Source: Micropterix aruncella
Lineage: Eukaryota; Arthropoda; Insecta; Lepidoptera; Micropterigidae
Reading direction: 5' to 3'
Assembly (NCBI GenBank): GCA_944548615.1
Contig: OX155979.1
Location: 11,957,766-12,021,765, forward strand
DNA length: 64,000 nt
Shown: in pieces, positions 1-12,354 of the stretch
Position numbering within the stretch: the first letter of the stretch is position 1
Layout: each line of letters begins with the position of its first letter
Position numbers and translations under genes: made by a program
Notes under the pieces: model-generated
Told to the model about the DNA's origin: nothing
The model's input: the letters and a program-made list of their open reading frames with translations, nothing else
Databases searched by the model: none

Positions 1-1548
1 AAACAGAACAGGGCCAAGTACACTGCCTTGAGGTACACCAAAGCATATTTCGGCACTGTCACTTTCTTTGTCGTCGATCACTAAAACCTGTGACCTATCC
101 TTCAAATAACTTGTTATCCAGTCATTCGCGTATCCTTGTATACCATATCCAATAAGCTTTTTTTTGAGTATCGCGTGTGAAACAGTATCAAATGCTTTAG
201 ACAGGTCGAGGAAAACTGCCATGGCTTTTTTACCTTGATCAATAATGTTTGCTGCGGATTGAGTAACGAAATTAATGGCGTCATTTGTCCCTCGACCTTG
301 TCTAAAGCCGTATTGATGTTCGGAGAAAAGGCCCTCGGAGTCCAAGAAATTAACGAGCTGTGATTTAGCAATTTTTTCAATTATTTTTGAAAACAGGCTG
401 AGTAAGGAGATAGGCCGATAGTTGCTAATATCATCACTGCTACCAGACTTGTAGATAGGTATTACTTTAGCCTTCTTAAGGCATTGAGGAAAAACTCCGG
501 TTTTAAAACTTAAATTAATTATATGAACGATAGGCTCTACAATCCAGTTCTCCGCATATTTCACGAGGTCACTAGGAATGGTGTCACAGCCAGGGGCACA
601 TTTTTTTAGGTTCCTAATTATTTTGCTAACCTCGTTTGTGTCAGTAGGAGTGAAATTGAATAGTGATTTACTTTTTCGCTGACTATTTATTGAGTTTGAT
701 AATATGTCCTCAGTAGAGTCAATATCTCGGAGTATAAGCTTTGCCAGTTTTTCCCCAACAGTCGCAAAGTACTGATTTGAAAAGTTTAATGTCTCTTGAG
801 GATACTGATCAATATAGCGGACTTCTTGTCCTATTTTAACAGATTTAATTTTGGGCTGTTCTTTTTTTCCGAAAGCTATATCCTTTATTATGTCCCATGT
901 CTTTTTCTTGTCTCCATCGACTTCATTTAACAGGTTCTTGTAGTAGTCGTATTTAGTTTTTTTTATAAGCCTTTTGCACATATTGCGATAGTTTCTGTAA
1001 TAGTTCAGTAGATGTATGTCATTAGGATTTGTTTTAATAGCTTTGTGAATTTTGTCACGTTTTCTTAGACTTAATAAAAGACTATCCGTTATCCATGGTT
1101 TTATTTTTAACTTAGCTCTACTAATTTTAATTACTTTCTCCTTGGATGCGTTTTTGATAGCGCTAGTGACTTTATTTAGGAAGTATTCTGCTGCTAAATT
1201 AGTGTCGTCTGCTGCTAGAATATGACTCCAATCAGAAGTTTTAATTATTTCTATAAATAGATCTTTGTCGATGACTGTCTTCGTGATGTTTCGATTACAT
1301 GGTTTCGATTTAGTCTTCGTTATACAAATACCTATTGCAAAATGATCAGTAATATGGGCCTCATACACAAAAGATTTGATTGAAAGTTTAGCCTTTACCA
1401 TGAAATGGTCGATGCAGCTCGCATAACTGTCGGCAATTCTGGTTGGCTTGTCAATAGCTGCATTTAGGCCATGGTGGGCCAGCATATTTAGGTAGTCATC
1501 CACCTGACGATGTTTCTCATTGATAATATTAATATTGCATTGATAATA
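1..1548 (-). mobile_element. LINE endonuclease-reverse transcriptase fragment (jockey/CR1 supergroup)
   Basis: One minus-strand frame is open from an in-frame stop at 1549-1551 to the left edge and beyond. It starts inside an AP-like endonuclease, with SCIDHFMV and ITDHFAIG motifs, then a linker, then a reverse transcriptase with APGCDTIPSDLV, YRPISLLSLFSKIIEK, HQYGFRQGRGTNDA, FLDLSKAFDTV and GVPQGSVLGPVLF. The YADD block lies outside the window. I see no frameshift, so the fragment may be young. Its 5' side is cut by the microsatellite at 1550: a GDFN-like endonuclease motif is lost there. Such enzymes nick DNA and copy their own RNA into it. The precise clade is uncertain. Confidence 0.85.
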
Positions 1549-1549
1549 T

Positions 1550-1869
<320 letters not shown>

Positions 1870-1870
1870 T

Positions 1871-2943
1871 TGTAACAAAAACCGGATATTTCGTTGTCTT
1901 GTTTTCGCGCCTTTGTGCAGATTATGTGCGCTGCACCCGTTTTTTATGTTTTCCCCCAAGTTTAGTCATGTTTCCTGCTGGTTTTCGCGGTTTTTCATGA
2001 ATTTCTCCCATATTATGACAATTAAATGAACCATTTACGAAATTTCGTAAACGTCAAATTTTGACAGATAACCTATGTTCGCGAAAGTCGATGGTCATCC
2101 GGTTGAAGCCGAGCTCTCACGTGATTGGTCGAGGTCGCTATTTTGGCCTCCTTTTTTTCTTCTCGATCTAACAGCGTTCAAGCTGTTTTGACGTAATTCC
2201 CACCGACTTCCGCTCCGAGTTCATGCTATTTCGCTTCAAGATGGCTGAAAGCAGGTCGTGAAAAATTGGTCGTGAGGTGTGGGAGCCGCCGTAGTTCGGT
2301 TAAACGCGGCCGGGAAAGTTTTTTTATGTGAAGTGTTCGTAACTAACCTGGTGAGCATTTATTTTTCTTTTGGGGTTGCTTTTCCAGTAGGATCCGCGAG
2401 ATTTTAACGGATTTTTCTGTTTATTGTAGTTTGGAGGCACCTCTGTTTTTTTTTTACCAAATATATCTGCTGCTTAAGTGACGAGATCGTCACGGAATGT
2501 GACAAAAATTGCCTTCATATTTGGAAACTACTGCAACTTTTTTTTGGCTGGAGAATTTGTAATCGGAATCACGCATTTGACACGCCGATAAGGCGAGAGC
2601 GAAAAAAGGGTAGCTGCTGTGGCGAATTTACATGAAGATTACACGAAGATTTCACATAACCTTGTGTCTTTTTATTTAGTCATGAGTGCCAGCTGAGGAA
2701 AAAGGATTTTCTGTGGGCCAAATCCAATGCCGTGAATATTTAGCCCACACTCTGAGATAGATTAGTTTTTTTTCGAGGTTAACTTTTGTCTTTTTAAAAT
2801 TTCTTTCGGGTATCTTTTTTTTGAATAAGTTTCCTTCTTTTTCTTTAAAAGTAGGTGGCGTCCTTTTATTTTCATTCTTTTGGGTTTTGGTGGATTCTAC
2901 CGTGCTTCTTCTAAACACGGTAGGTTAGAAATTCGAGGTTATA
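1871..2943 (+). repeat. 5' LTR of gypsy-like element
   Basis: 1073 bp, starting TGTAACAAAAACC and ending GAGGTTATA. It matches 8795-9867 at a constant offset of 6924 with no difference in the parts compared. It would contain the promoter and polyadenylation site of the element. The 80-codon minus frame near its end occurs in both LTRs and is probably chance. Confidence 0.95.
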
Positions 2944-3480
2944 AAATTAGCGCTCCAACGTTAGGCTTATAAATTGGATTTTGGCTTTTAGGGTATTCTT
3001 TTCCTCAGCCATTGAAGCACGATTTTTTAAGCACTTTGTTTAGAAATTGTATAAAAAATTAGAAGCATTTTTTTTTGTTTTTATATAAATTTTTTTTTAA
3101 AGCGGTTACCGTGAAGAAGTATTTTGTACTTGCCGTTTTTTATGGTTACTATATTTTTTTTTTTTGTCTGAATCTTAGATTTAAAGGCAATACATTAATT
3201 ATTCTTTTAATACTTGGCATTGTTTAGCAGCGGATTGTTTGTTATTTTAAGGCGGTTTCCGCGAAAAAGTTTTACGCTTGCCGTTTAAGTTATTTCATTA
3301 TATCATACTAATTATTTTTTTGTTAATTTCCAGATGTGAAGGCAATTATCCTGGTGAGGTAAGCAGCCAAATAAAGCAGAGGTGCCCCAAGCAGTTAAAA
3401 AAAGTTAGTCTGTTCCATTTTTTTTTTTTTTATTTTATTTTGGTTTTAATTTTTTGTTGGGATTTAAAATATATATAGAC
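2944..3480 (+). other. Leader of gypsy-like element with tandem duplication
   Basis: Untranslated leader between LTR and gag. A candidate primer-binding site follows the LTR at about 2948 (TAGCGCTCCAACG), but it lacks the usual TGG start, so it is tentative. Two degenerate copies of a unit of about 145 bp (from about 3100 and about 3248) share GCGGTT(A/T)CCG, a TTGCCGTTT block, a T-rich tract and an AG followed by ATxTxAAGGCAAT. No coding function seen. Confidence 0.6.
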
Positions 3481-5049
3481 ATGATGGCGTCTCCAGCGAT
3501 AGTGTATTATGCTGCGTCACATTTAGTAAAGGCAGAACTCGATTATGAGTTCACGATTCGTGAGGTCACTCCAACCAATGTTGAAGCGATGAGGAAACAG
3601 TTTAATTCACTTTTAAAGGAATTTCCTGCAGAATCAATTACCTCAACGGATTTAGATCCGGATTCAGAATTTCAAGAATGTTCGATTAGACTTTCATGTC
3701 TCCAAGAACTGATCGAAGAATTTATAAATAACAAACAGAAACTTTTATATAAACGAATTAGCACAAAAACTGCACATATCTTTCATAGAATTTCACGCAT
3801 AAATCCTGCTAATTCAGACTCCAAGAAATTATTAGATAATTTAAAGGAGGAAGTTTTGGAAATTGTCATTTTGTTAGAAAAATATTTAGATATTGTTCGT
3901 TCGCCGAGCCCGTTACCAAATCCTATAGTTCTTCCGATACCTTCTACTTCATTGCACGAGGGTGAGAAGTCAGGTCCAGCTAAGTATTTGATTAGTCCTG
4001 AGGTGGTTCCTTTGGGAATAAATACAGAAGCGATGTCAGCTCCGTTGGTACATCATGTCGATTCGAAACCAGTTCCGTTCGACAATAACTTTGTGATTTC
4101 TGACGAACGCATTCTTAAACCTTTAAATCTTGGATTTACATTTGACGGCGATTCCTGTGTGGTCGAGTTCTTAGAACGATTGGATGAGATTAGGTTTTCG
4201 CGTAATATCTCGGATGCCAGGATGCTGAAATCGGCTTGTGAACTATTCCAGAAACAAGCGCTTAGTTGGTACCGTGCTAGAGCTTCGAGCATTTCCAGTT
4301 GGAAGCAGTTAGTTGCTGCACTCCGCTCCGATTTTGGCAGTTTAAATTACGATGCTGAAGTTTTGTCGTTTGTACGGGGACGTAAACAAAAGTCAGACGA
4401 GAGGATGCATATTTTTGTTTCCGTCATGTTGGGCTATTTCAACAGGTTGTCAAGGCCATTGTCTGGTGAGGAACAATTAGGAATTATCCTTTCAAATATC
4501 TCAATTTCTTACCAACGACATTTCATGCTAGTTGATATAAATTCCATCGACGAACTTCTGCGTTTAGGAAAAAAAGTTGAAAATGCACAACAGCGTATCA
4601 ACGCATCTAATGCAGCCACTCCTGCCCAACCTAAGGTCAAGCCTTCTGGCTCGAAAGCAGTTTATGCGGTCGACGAGTCTCCTACCAAATGTGCGACGGA
4701 GGAAGTGAAAGTTGAACAGAAGTTCAAAGAGTGTAACGTTTCTTCTGCTGGTCCATCCCATCGTGGTGGTTTTAATCGTGGTGGTTTTCACCGTGGCGGT
4801 TTTAATCGTGGAAATTTTTCCCGTAATGATTTTTCTCGTGGTAATTCGTCTTCTGGTAATTACAACCAAGGAGCAAATAATAGTTCGCGTGGTTCACGCG
4901 GTGGCACGCATCATGGCTATTCTAAATATTGCTATCGTTGTGGTAGGTTTAACTACACGGTAGCCACTTGTCCGGAATGTTCTAAGAATAACCGGCCTGG
5001 TAATTCCCCGGTTTCAGAGCCAAAAAACTCGAAAGGCGGGGCAGAATAG
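3481..5049 (+). CDS. gag: Gag polyprotein of gypsy-like element
   Basis: 522 codons from ATG 3481; a second ATG at 3484 has the better context (A at -3, G at +4). An upstream TTG at 3454 could extend the frame but is unlikely to be used. The central part resembles a retrotransposon capsid (WYRARASSISSWKQL, then LRSDFGS). The C-terminal quarter is rich in RGG/RGN repeats and ends in a knuckle-like motif CYRCGRFNYTVATC. The spacing fits CX2CX4HX4C, but the histidine is tyrosine. Gag should package the element RNA into particles. The stop at 5047-5049 overlaps pol, which is in the -1 frame. Confidence 0.9.
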   Translation: MMASPAIVYYAASHLVKAELDYEFTIREVTPTNVEAMRKQFNSLLKEFPAESITSTDLDPDSEFQECSIRLSCLQELIEEFINNKQKLLYKRISTKTAHIFHRISRINPANSDSKKLLDNLKEEVLEIVILLEKYLDIVRSPSPLPNPIVLPIPSTSLHEGEKSGPAKYLISPEVVPLGINTEAMSAPLVHHVDSKPVPFDNNFVISDERILKPLNLGFTFDGDSCVVEFLERLDEIRFSRNISDARMLKSACELFQKQALSWYRARASSISSWKQLVAALRSDFGSLNYDAEVLSFVRGRKQKSDERMHIFVSVMLGYFNRLSRPLSGEEQLGIILSNISISYQRHFMLVDINSIDELLRLGKKVENAQQRINASNAATPAQPKVKPSGSKAVYAVDESPTKCATEEVKVEQKFKECNVSSAGPSHRGGFNRGGFHRGGFNRGNFSRNDFSRGNSSSGNYNQGANNSSRGSRGGTHHGYSKYCYRCGRFNYTVATCPECSKNNRPGNSPVSEPKNSKGGAE

Positions 5050-5072
5050 AGGATTTTCTACATTCTGCCTCG
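5022..5072 (+). promoter_or_regulatory. Programmed -1 ribosomal frameshift signal, gag to pol
   Basis: The heptamer AAAAAAC (5022-5028) sits in the gag frame as CCA AAA AAC, the canonical X XXY YYZ phase. Eight bases later an 11-bp stem can form between 5037-5047 and 5062-5072, with one G-U pair and the gag stop codon at its top. The pol frame is open from 5004, so a -1 slip at the heptamer enters pol directly. Spacing and stem length fit known retroviral and retrotransposon sites. Activity is inferred. Confidence 0.88.
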
Positions 5073-8000
5073 ATATTGTTTGCAAATGAGAAGGATAACC
5101 GTCGCCCTTTCTTAGAAGTTTCACTGGGTGATATAACGGTTTGTGGATTACTCGACACTGGATCGAGTGTTACGATTTTGGGTGCCGATTCACATAAATA
5201 TTTAGTTGATATCGGTTTTACTCTTAATAAGTCTCCGTTGGTGACTTTATCCACTGCTAATGCAAGTTCGGTTAAGACGATTGGGTCTATGTTTCTTCCT
5301 TTTAAATTCAATAATCGTTGCCAGGTTATTCGAGCCGTTGTAGCTCCAGATATAGGTACTTCCCTTATTTTGGGAATAGATTTTGTCCGAGAATTTGAGT
5401 TGGCTCCGGAAATATTAAAATTCATCAAGTTTGAGTCCTGCGATGCAATTGTTTGGCATCGAGTCAGTGAAGTGAGGGCCTTGCGGCCTTTTGCTTCATT
5501 GACTGGAGACCAGCGATCGCTAGCAGACAGAATGATCAATAATTTTGAAAAAATTTCTTCCGAAGTCAAAGGTCTTGGTCGTACTAATTTGTTGTCCCAG
5601 GTCATTGATACTGGAGATCATCCTCCAGTGAAACAGCGTTACTATCCTTTGTCTCCAGCTAGATTGGCGCTGTTGAATGAAGAAGTTGATAAGATGTTAG
5701 AGTTAGGTGTTGTCGAACCTAGTTCCGGGGGTTGGAATAATCCAACAATTTTTGTTCCAAAGTCAGATGGTACCCTTCGTTTCTGTCTCGATAGCAGGAA
5801 GCTGAATTCTATTACGAAACCGGATGCGTATCCCCTGCCGAGAATTACAACTATCTTGGACAGTTTGAGAGATGCAAATTATTTATCTTCTATCGACTTA
5901 TCCTCTGCCTTTTGGCAAATCCCTTTGGATCCTTCTTCACGAGAGAAGTGTAGCTTCACTGTTCCTGGTCGAGGATTCTTCTGCTTCAGATCTTGCGCCT
6001 TCGGCCTGAGAAACTCGCCGGCGTGCATGCAAAGGCTGGCTGACAAATTGTTCGATCCCTCCTTCGAAAACAAAGTTTTTTGTTACCTAGATGACATAAT
6101 TATTGTATCTGCTACTTTTGAAGAACATATAACTTTGTTAAACAAAGTATTAGATCGCTTGTTGTATGCCAACCTTTCTATAAATTTCAAGAAGTGTCAG
6201 TTTTTCCGTCAGGAATTGAAGTATTTAGGGTATGTAGTTGATTCTCACGGTCTACATACCGATCCCGAGAAGGTAAAATGTATTCTCGATTTTCCTACTC
6301 CAAATTCTCCAAAAATGGTAAAGAGTTTTCTTGGTATGGCCGGTTGGTATCGTCGGTTCATTAAAAATTTTTCTAGTATTGCTGCTCCCTTATCTCGGTT
6401 GACAAGTACCCGCAAAGGTGCTCCCCCTTATGAGTGGACGCCCGAGGCGGAAGAGGCATTTCAAAAACTGAAATCGGCCTTAGTTTCTAGTCCGATTTTG
6501 GCCTGTCCGGATTATTCAAAACCGTTCGCTCTTCATTGCGATGCATCGTTGTACGGTTTAGGCGGAGTTTTAACCCAGGAAGTGGATGGCGTCGATCATC
6601 CTATCGCTTTCACGAGTAGAACACTTTTACCCGCTGAGACGCGATATTCGGCAACCGAACGCGAAGCCCTAAGTGTTATTCATGCTGTCGAGCATTTTCG
6701 CGGTTACTTGGAGGGCGGTCCCAAATTCACTATCTTTACAGATCATGCCAGCTTACGTTGGTTTTTGCGCTTAAAAAATCCTACCGGCCGTTTGGCTCGA
6801 TGGGGTATTCGTCTATCTGCTTTTGATTTCGAGATCGTCCACAAGAAAGGTGTCGATAATGTGGTTCCTGACACGTTATCTCGGTTGCTTCCCGTTTCCT
6901 CTCTGTCTGTTGTTTCCGACTCATGGTACAACGATTTGTTTAAGGCAGTGTCTGAAAATCCCGCTGGATATCCAAATTTCCAGATTAAGGACCATGAATT
7001 GTTTAGGTACTCTAAAAGCAAGTATCAACTCACCAGTTGTTACGATTGGAAGTTAGTTGTTCCGTTGCAGCTTAGAGAAAAGCTTATCCGAGAAAATCAT
7101 GAGTCTGATTTGGCTATGCATTTTGGAATTTTTAAGACACACCGTCGTCTTTGTCTTCGTTACTTTTGGCCTAATTTACACGGAGACGTAGTTAACTTTG
7201 TTTCTAAATGTGAAACTTGTCAGCAATACAAACATTCAAATATTTCCCCTTTGGGTCAGCTAGGAAATCCTAAGTCCTGTGCCTTCCCGTTCCAAATGGT
7301 CTCGGTCGATCTGTTGGGTCCTTATCCGATGACGAGGAACCGAAATATGCATGTTCTCGTGGTGACAGATTGTTTTAGCAAATACTGTCTACTTTTTCCG
7401 TTAAAACGTGCTACCAGTAAACTTGTAAGTTATGTCGTTGAGCATAATGTATTCCTTCGCTATGGTGTTCCGCAGTATTTAATTTCAGACAATGGAAAAC
7501 AGTTTATCGGAAGGGAGTTCAATGAACTGATTGCGAAATATAAAATTCCAAAAGTATATTTAAACCCGAAATATTGCCCTCAAGTTAATCCAACTGAGCG
7601 TCAGAATCGTAGTGTGGTCACTGCGTTATCGTTGTGTGTAAAAGACGATCATCGCAGCTGGGATCTTTATCTTTCTGAAATTCAGATGGCCATTAACGCG
7701 GCAGTCTCGGAATCAACAGGGTTCAGTCCATTTTTCCTAGTCCATGGTCGTGAACCAATAATGAATGGTTCTTTTTATGCTCAGACGCCGGAATCTCAAG
7801 CAGAGGTTATTTTTGGTAGTAGGTTGTCTTACGCTCAAAATCTGAGTGAATTATCTAACATTTTTCATGTAGTGCGGCAGAAATTGGTAAAATTACATGC
7901 ACATAATAAAGTTTACTATGATCGTAAACACCGTCCTGCGGAATTTCAAGTAGGCGATACGATCTATAAAAAGACTTATTATCTAAGTAATGCTGGGAAT

Positions 8001-8153
8001 TATTACATTTCCAAATTTGCCCCAAAATATGAAAAATGTAAAATAATTAAAAAACTCTCTGCATTGGTGTACGAGTTAGAAAATGCTAAAGGGAAGAATA
8101 TAGGTTCCTGGCATATTAAAGATTTTAAGCTAAATCAGAATAGTTCAGAATAG
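5028..8153 (+). CDS. pol: Pol polyprotein (protease, RT, RNase H, integrase)
   Basis: Open from the frameshift site to TAG 8151-8153; no ATG is needed. Numbering from TTG 5076 for reference: protease DTGSS at 27-31; reverse transcriptase with YLDD at 337-340; RNase H with HCDASLYGLGG near 486 and FTDHAS near 554; integrase with an H..H..CETC zinc region near 675-715 and catalytic D745, D805, E841, giving the D,D35E spacing. The tail has a basic region rather than a chromodomain that I can recognise. It makes DNA from element RNA and inserts it. All catalytic residues are present and there is no internal stop. Confidence 0.95.
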   Translation, partial: LERRGRIEDFLHSASILFANEKDNRRPFLEVSLGDITVCGLLDTGSSVTILGADSHKYLVDIGFTLNKSPLVTLSTANASSVKTIGSMFLPFKFNNRCQVIRAVVAPDIGTSLILGIDFVREFELAPEILKFIKFESCDAIVWHRVSEVRALRPFASLTGDQRSLADRMINNFEKISSEVKGLGRTNLLSQVIDTGDHPPVKQRYYPLSPARLALLNEEVDKMLELGVVEPSSGGWNNPTIFVPKSDGTLRFCLDSRKLNSITKPDAYPLPRITTILDSLRDANYLSSIDLSSAFWQIPLDPSSREKCSFTVPGRGFFCFRSCAFGLRNSPACMQRLADKLFDPSFENKVFCYLDDIIIVSATFEEHITLLNKVLDRLLYANLSINFKKCQFFRQELKYLGYVVDSHGLHTDPEKVKCILDFPTPNSPKMVKSFLGMAGWYRRFIKNFSSIAAPLSRLTSTRKGAPPYEWTPEAEEAFQKLKSALVSSPILACPDYSKPFALHCDASLYGLGGVLTQEVDGVDHPIAFTSRTLLPAETRYSATEREALSVIHAVEHFRGYLEGGPKFTIFTDHASLRWFLRLKNPTGRLARWGIRLSAFDFEIVHKKGVDNVVPDTLSRLLPVSSLSVVSDSWYNDLFKAVSENPAGYPNFQIKDHELFRYSKSKYQLTSCYDWKLVVPLQLREKLIRENHESDLAMHFGIFKTHRRLCLRYFWPNLHGDVVNFVSKCETCQQYKHSNISPLGQLGNPKSCAFPFQMVSVDLLGPYPMTRNRNMHVLVVTDCFSKYCLLFPLKRATSKLVSYVVEHNVFLRYGVPQYLISDNGKQFIGREFNELIAKYKIPKVYLNPKYCPQVNPTERQNRSVVTALSLCVKDDHRSWDLYLSEIQMAINAAVSESTGFSPFFLVHGREPIMNGSFYAQTPESQAEVIFGSRLSYAQNLSELSNIFHVVRQKLVKLHAHNKVYYDRKHRPAEFQVGDTIYKKTYYLSNAGNYYISKFAPKYEKCKIIKKLSALVYELENAKGKNIGSWHIKDFKLNQNSSE

Positions 8154-8794
8154 TAGTATCGGAGTTCTTCGCGTTAACATTCTATTACAAAAATTGTCTA
8201 TCTTGGGTGAAACTAAAATGAGCCCTTTAAATTGTCTTTACAAAGGCATTGTACCAAGTGGTATCAATAGCTGAAATCATTTTGTTTTGTCAGTCATGCT
8301 AGCATTTCTATCTAGCATTATTGTTGTAAGAATGTCTCATGTCCGGGATGAATGAATGGGGATTGGTATGAAAGGTAGTAAATGACAACTACTATAGTCT
8401 CTTAGTAAGTAAACGTTTAGTCGAGGTCTAACGCTAGAGTTATTGTTGTTTTCGGTAGGAGTCGGGTATCCGCCATGAGTTGATCCTTCCTTAGTTGTTG
8501 GAAGTTGTCGGAGTTCCATAAGTTTTTTTGGTTATGTTGGTGTTGGGTTTAATTTCTTGATTTTCTTTTCTTACTCTGGTGATAAGAGTAATGGGTGTAA
8601 GTTTTGGTTGGTAAAAGTTTGCCTCTGCTATTGTTACTGAACGGATTAATTGATTATAGTTAACGTGAAGAAGGTTTGTTAAGTTAGGAGTTGTTGTTGT
8701 TTTAGTGGCGTAAAGCTCGTAGTAGCTGGTGAATCGGGACGATTCAATCAAAATCGTTGGTTTTTCTCCCCCGATTTTTCTCTTGGGTTGGGGC
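8154..8794 (+). other. 3' untranslated region of gypsy-like element with polypurine tract
   Basis: No coding frame is supported. Just before the 3' LTR is TTGGGTTGGGGC (8784-8794), a G-rich but imperfect polypurine tract, the likely primer for plus-strand synthesis. Confidence 0.6.
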
Positions 8795-10064
<1,270 letters not shown>

Positions 10065-10496
10065 ATTATGCTATTTGCCATGCCAAATAGTGAGCTGGTT
10101 AATCTTTTATCCTTGTACGTTTTGTATAATTCACTATCATGCTGATCTCTGGTGCTAGCTTCTACTATTTTAATATCTTGTTGTGTCATCTGAAACAAAT
10201 AGCTATAAATCTACTTTTGCAAAATACATATTATTCAATATATCCCACGGCAGGATTTTTTTTTACACCTACCTCCATATTTCTTCTATATCTTCTATAT
10301 CCATGTAGGTTTTCGAGTGGTTTAGAAGTGTCCCGTTCCACTGATAAAACAAATTGCTCCAAAGTTGGGTCTGCTTGAGGCCACAGTATTGGTTCATCGA
10401 TTGCAGAGCGCTCAACTGGCTCACCATGGTCATTTATATGATAAGCTGCACGTGATAAAATGGATTAACTTTATTATTGAAATTAGAATACACAGT
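10065..10496. other. Intergenic or intronic sequence, no gene seen
   Basis: AT-rich, no coding or repeat signature recognised. Confidence 0.5.
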
Positions 10497-10794
10497 GGGC
10501 CCGATTGCGTTTCTTTGTGAACTAAAACTAAAATTAGTCCAAGCGAACGAGACAGAGCAATATGTTAGAGCGAAATATGAAACGAACGATCGTCGATTAA
10601 TACTACCTGCCGAACTTATACTCGTCCGAATAAATTCGAGCATATTTCGTGCGGTCTAAGATTTGACCTTGGCGCGCAGTTTTAATGCGAAAAAGTGACA
10701 ACCGCTTATCTCACACTCGCTCTAGCGTATTGCCCTGTCTCGTTCACACGGACTAATTTCCGATTTTAGTTCACGAAGAAACGAAATCGAGCCC
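10497..10794. mobile_element. 298-bp MITE, copy 1, 3-bp target duplication
   Basis: Inverted ends GGGCCCGATTGCGTTTCTT and (reverse) GGGCTCGATTTCGTTTCTT continue imperfectly for about 45 bp. AGT flanks both sides (10494-10496, 10795-10797). A second copy of nearly the same length is at 48219-48517 with ATT duplicated. A 3-bp duplication fits PIF/Harbinger elements; it carries no transposase. Confidence 0.85.
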
Positions 10795-10797
10795 AGT

Positions 10798-11840
10798 GTG
10801 ATTAATAAAACGTACGATGCGACATGTTACACTTACATTGGGAAGTACTGGCGTCCACGTGCATTTTCGATACACATGTATATGTTTTTACATTATTTTG
10901 TATACCTGCTATGTTGGCGTGCATTTCATGTTGGGTGGGTATATCCGCAGGCGCATTTCTAATACTATCAAGAGACCCATCGTTATTCCAGGCTTCACGT
11001 CGCCTAAAATAAAAGTTCAGTGTTCCAAAGTTTACTTCAGGACATAAATTTGTTAATCTACTATTAATGTCGACTGGTAAGGAATGACCCCTCTCTCTAC
11101 TAATTATGTAGGTATAAAATACAATTATAATAGATAGGTATAAGGTACTTACGTCATTTCCACGCCATGATGTCGTTTCATCATAGCTCTGCTCCTTTTG
11201 CTATTTGGTTTTGGGCCACAATATTCGTGTTTTTGGTATGCACGTTTCATGGTTTTGAATTCGACAATTAAACTTGGAAAAAGTAAGTAAGTAGGGTACA
11301 CCTAACTACTAAAATAACTTAACTAACAATTAAACTTGGAAAAGTAAGTAAGTAGGGTACACCTCGTTGACAAACTATTCAAAGGCAAATTGACTGCGAT
11401 AGTGTTGCGCCTAGGTGCTTGGCAACATTACCACTGATAAACATTACTGCGATTCTCTGCTGCGGCGACCGCCCGCGCCGCTTATCGGCGACATCCATTT
11501 CATTCTTTTACATAGCGCTGTCTCATGGCATGTTGGCGCGCTCACTCGCGAGCAAACCCACTCGCTCACACTGTCTACTAACACAAGCGTAGACAATAGT
11601 GAAATTTATTTTAGTTTGAAATTCAAAATGAACGCCTTTTAAGCATCGAAAATTCATGACATTTATTTCCCGGGGACGTAATTTTCTGCACATTTTTTTG
11701 GTATCAAACAAATAAGGAATACGGTAATATTTTCGGTTCCTATGGGAAATGAAATCTGTATGTAATGCGACCAAGACGATTCACCTTAAATCTGATGCGT
11801 GTATATCACATGCACTTGTTTTTAAACTTGTGACTGTTTT
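10798..11840. other. Unassigned sequence with a direct repeat and a possible exon
   Basis: A 38-bp segment containing AAGTAAGTAAGTAGGGTACA occurs twice, 62 bp apart (11267-11370). On the minus strand, ATG at 11250 opens 32 basic codons that stop at a strong splice donor (GTAAGTACC, exon end 11153). No acceptor in phase with exon 9 of the FAM193-like gene was found, so it would be a first exon of something else or chance. A GC-rich patch at 11460-11490 is unexplained. Confidence 0.3.
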
Positions 11841-11845
11841 GCACT

Positions 11846-12350
11846 AAGAAAAATGTCCAGTTTATTTTTAAAGCTATTGACAGAGATAGCACTGATCACT
11901 TCTTCTGGCAACGCATTCCAAGCATCCGCTACACGATTTGTTAAAAAAATATTTGCTGGGGTTCGATGCTGCAATTGTCTTATTTAGCTTCAACGAGTGT
12001 CCACGCAGTTGCTTATTGGTGTTCAGGGTATACATGCTCTCGAGGTTGGGCACACTGTAAGAACAGTGAAGCATTTTGTAGCTTTCTATTAAGTCTCCTC
12101 GCTGCCTACGTTCCTCTAAGTTGTCAGGCGAAGTTCTTTCAGTCGTACTTCGTATGGTTTGTTCCTCAGCGATAGCACCAACTTTGTTGCTCTTCTCTGA
12201 ACTCTTTCCAGGTGCTCTATATCCTTCCGAAAGTAAGGATTCCATACCTGGTAGGAGTATTCGAGGAGCGGGCGAATGTAGGTTTTATAGAGCTTGAGGA
12301 AAAGTTCACTGGTGATAGTGGAGAAAGCTTTTCTTATCAAATATAGAAGT
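11846..12350 (-). mobile_element. CR1-like LINE 3' fragment
   Basis: Minus frames read LFLKLYKTYIRPLLEYSYQ, VQRRATKLV, then after a frameshift near 12116 ERRQRGDLIESYKML and LRGHSLKLNK: the C-terminal end of a CR1/L2-type reverse transcriptase. Two relatives lie at 18714-19576 and 30935-31417. Frameshifted, so dead. Confidence 0.8.
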
Positions 12351-12354
12351 GACC

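Noticed and set aside
114..380. 88-codon minus frame
   Set aside because: It is shifted relative to the clear reverse transcriptase frame in the same region.
2676..2918. 80-codon minus-strand frame repeated at 9600-9842
   Set aside because: It lies in both copies of the LTR and has no motif; identity reflects LTR identity, not coding.
10434..10659. Frames in the MITE (also at 48102-48407)
   Set aside because: Both strands show similar frames because of inverted repeats; no protein motif.
11153..11250. Exon 10 of the FAM193-like gene
   Set aside because: Exon 9 ends in phase 1, and no acceptor upstream of this segment gives the needed phase without a stop.
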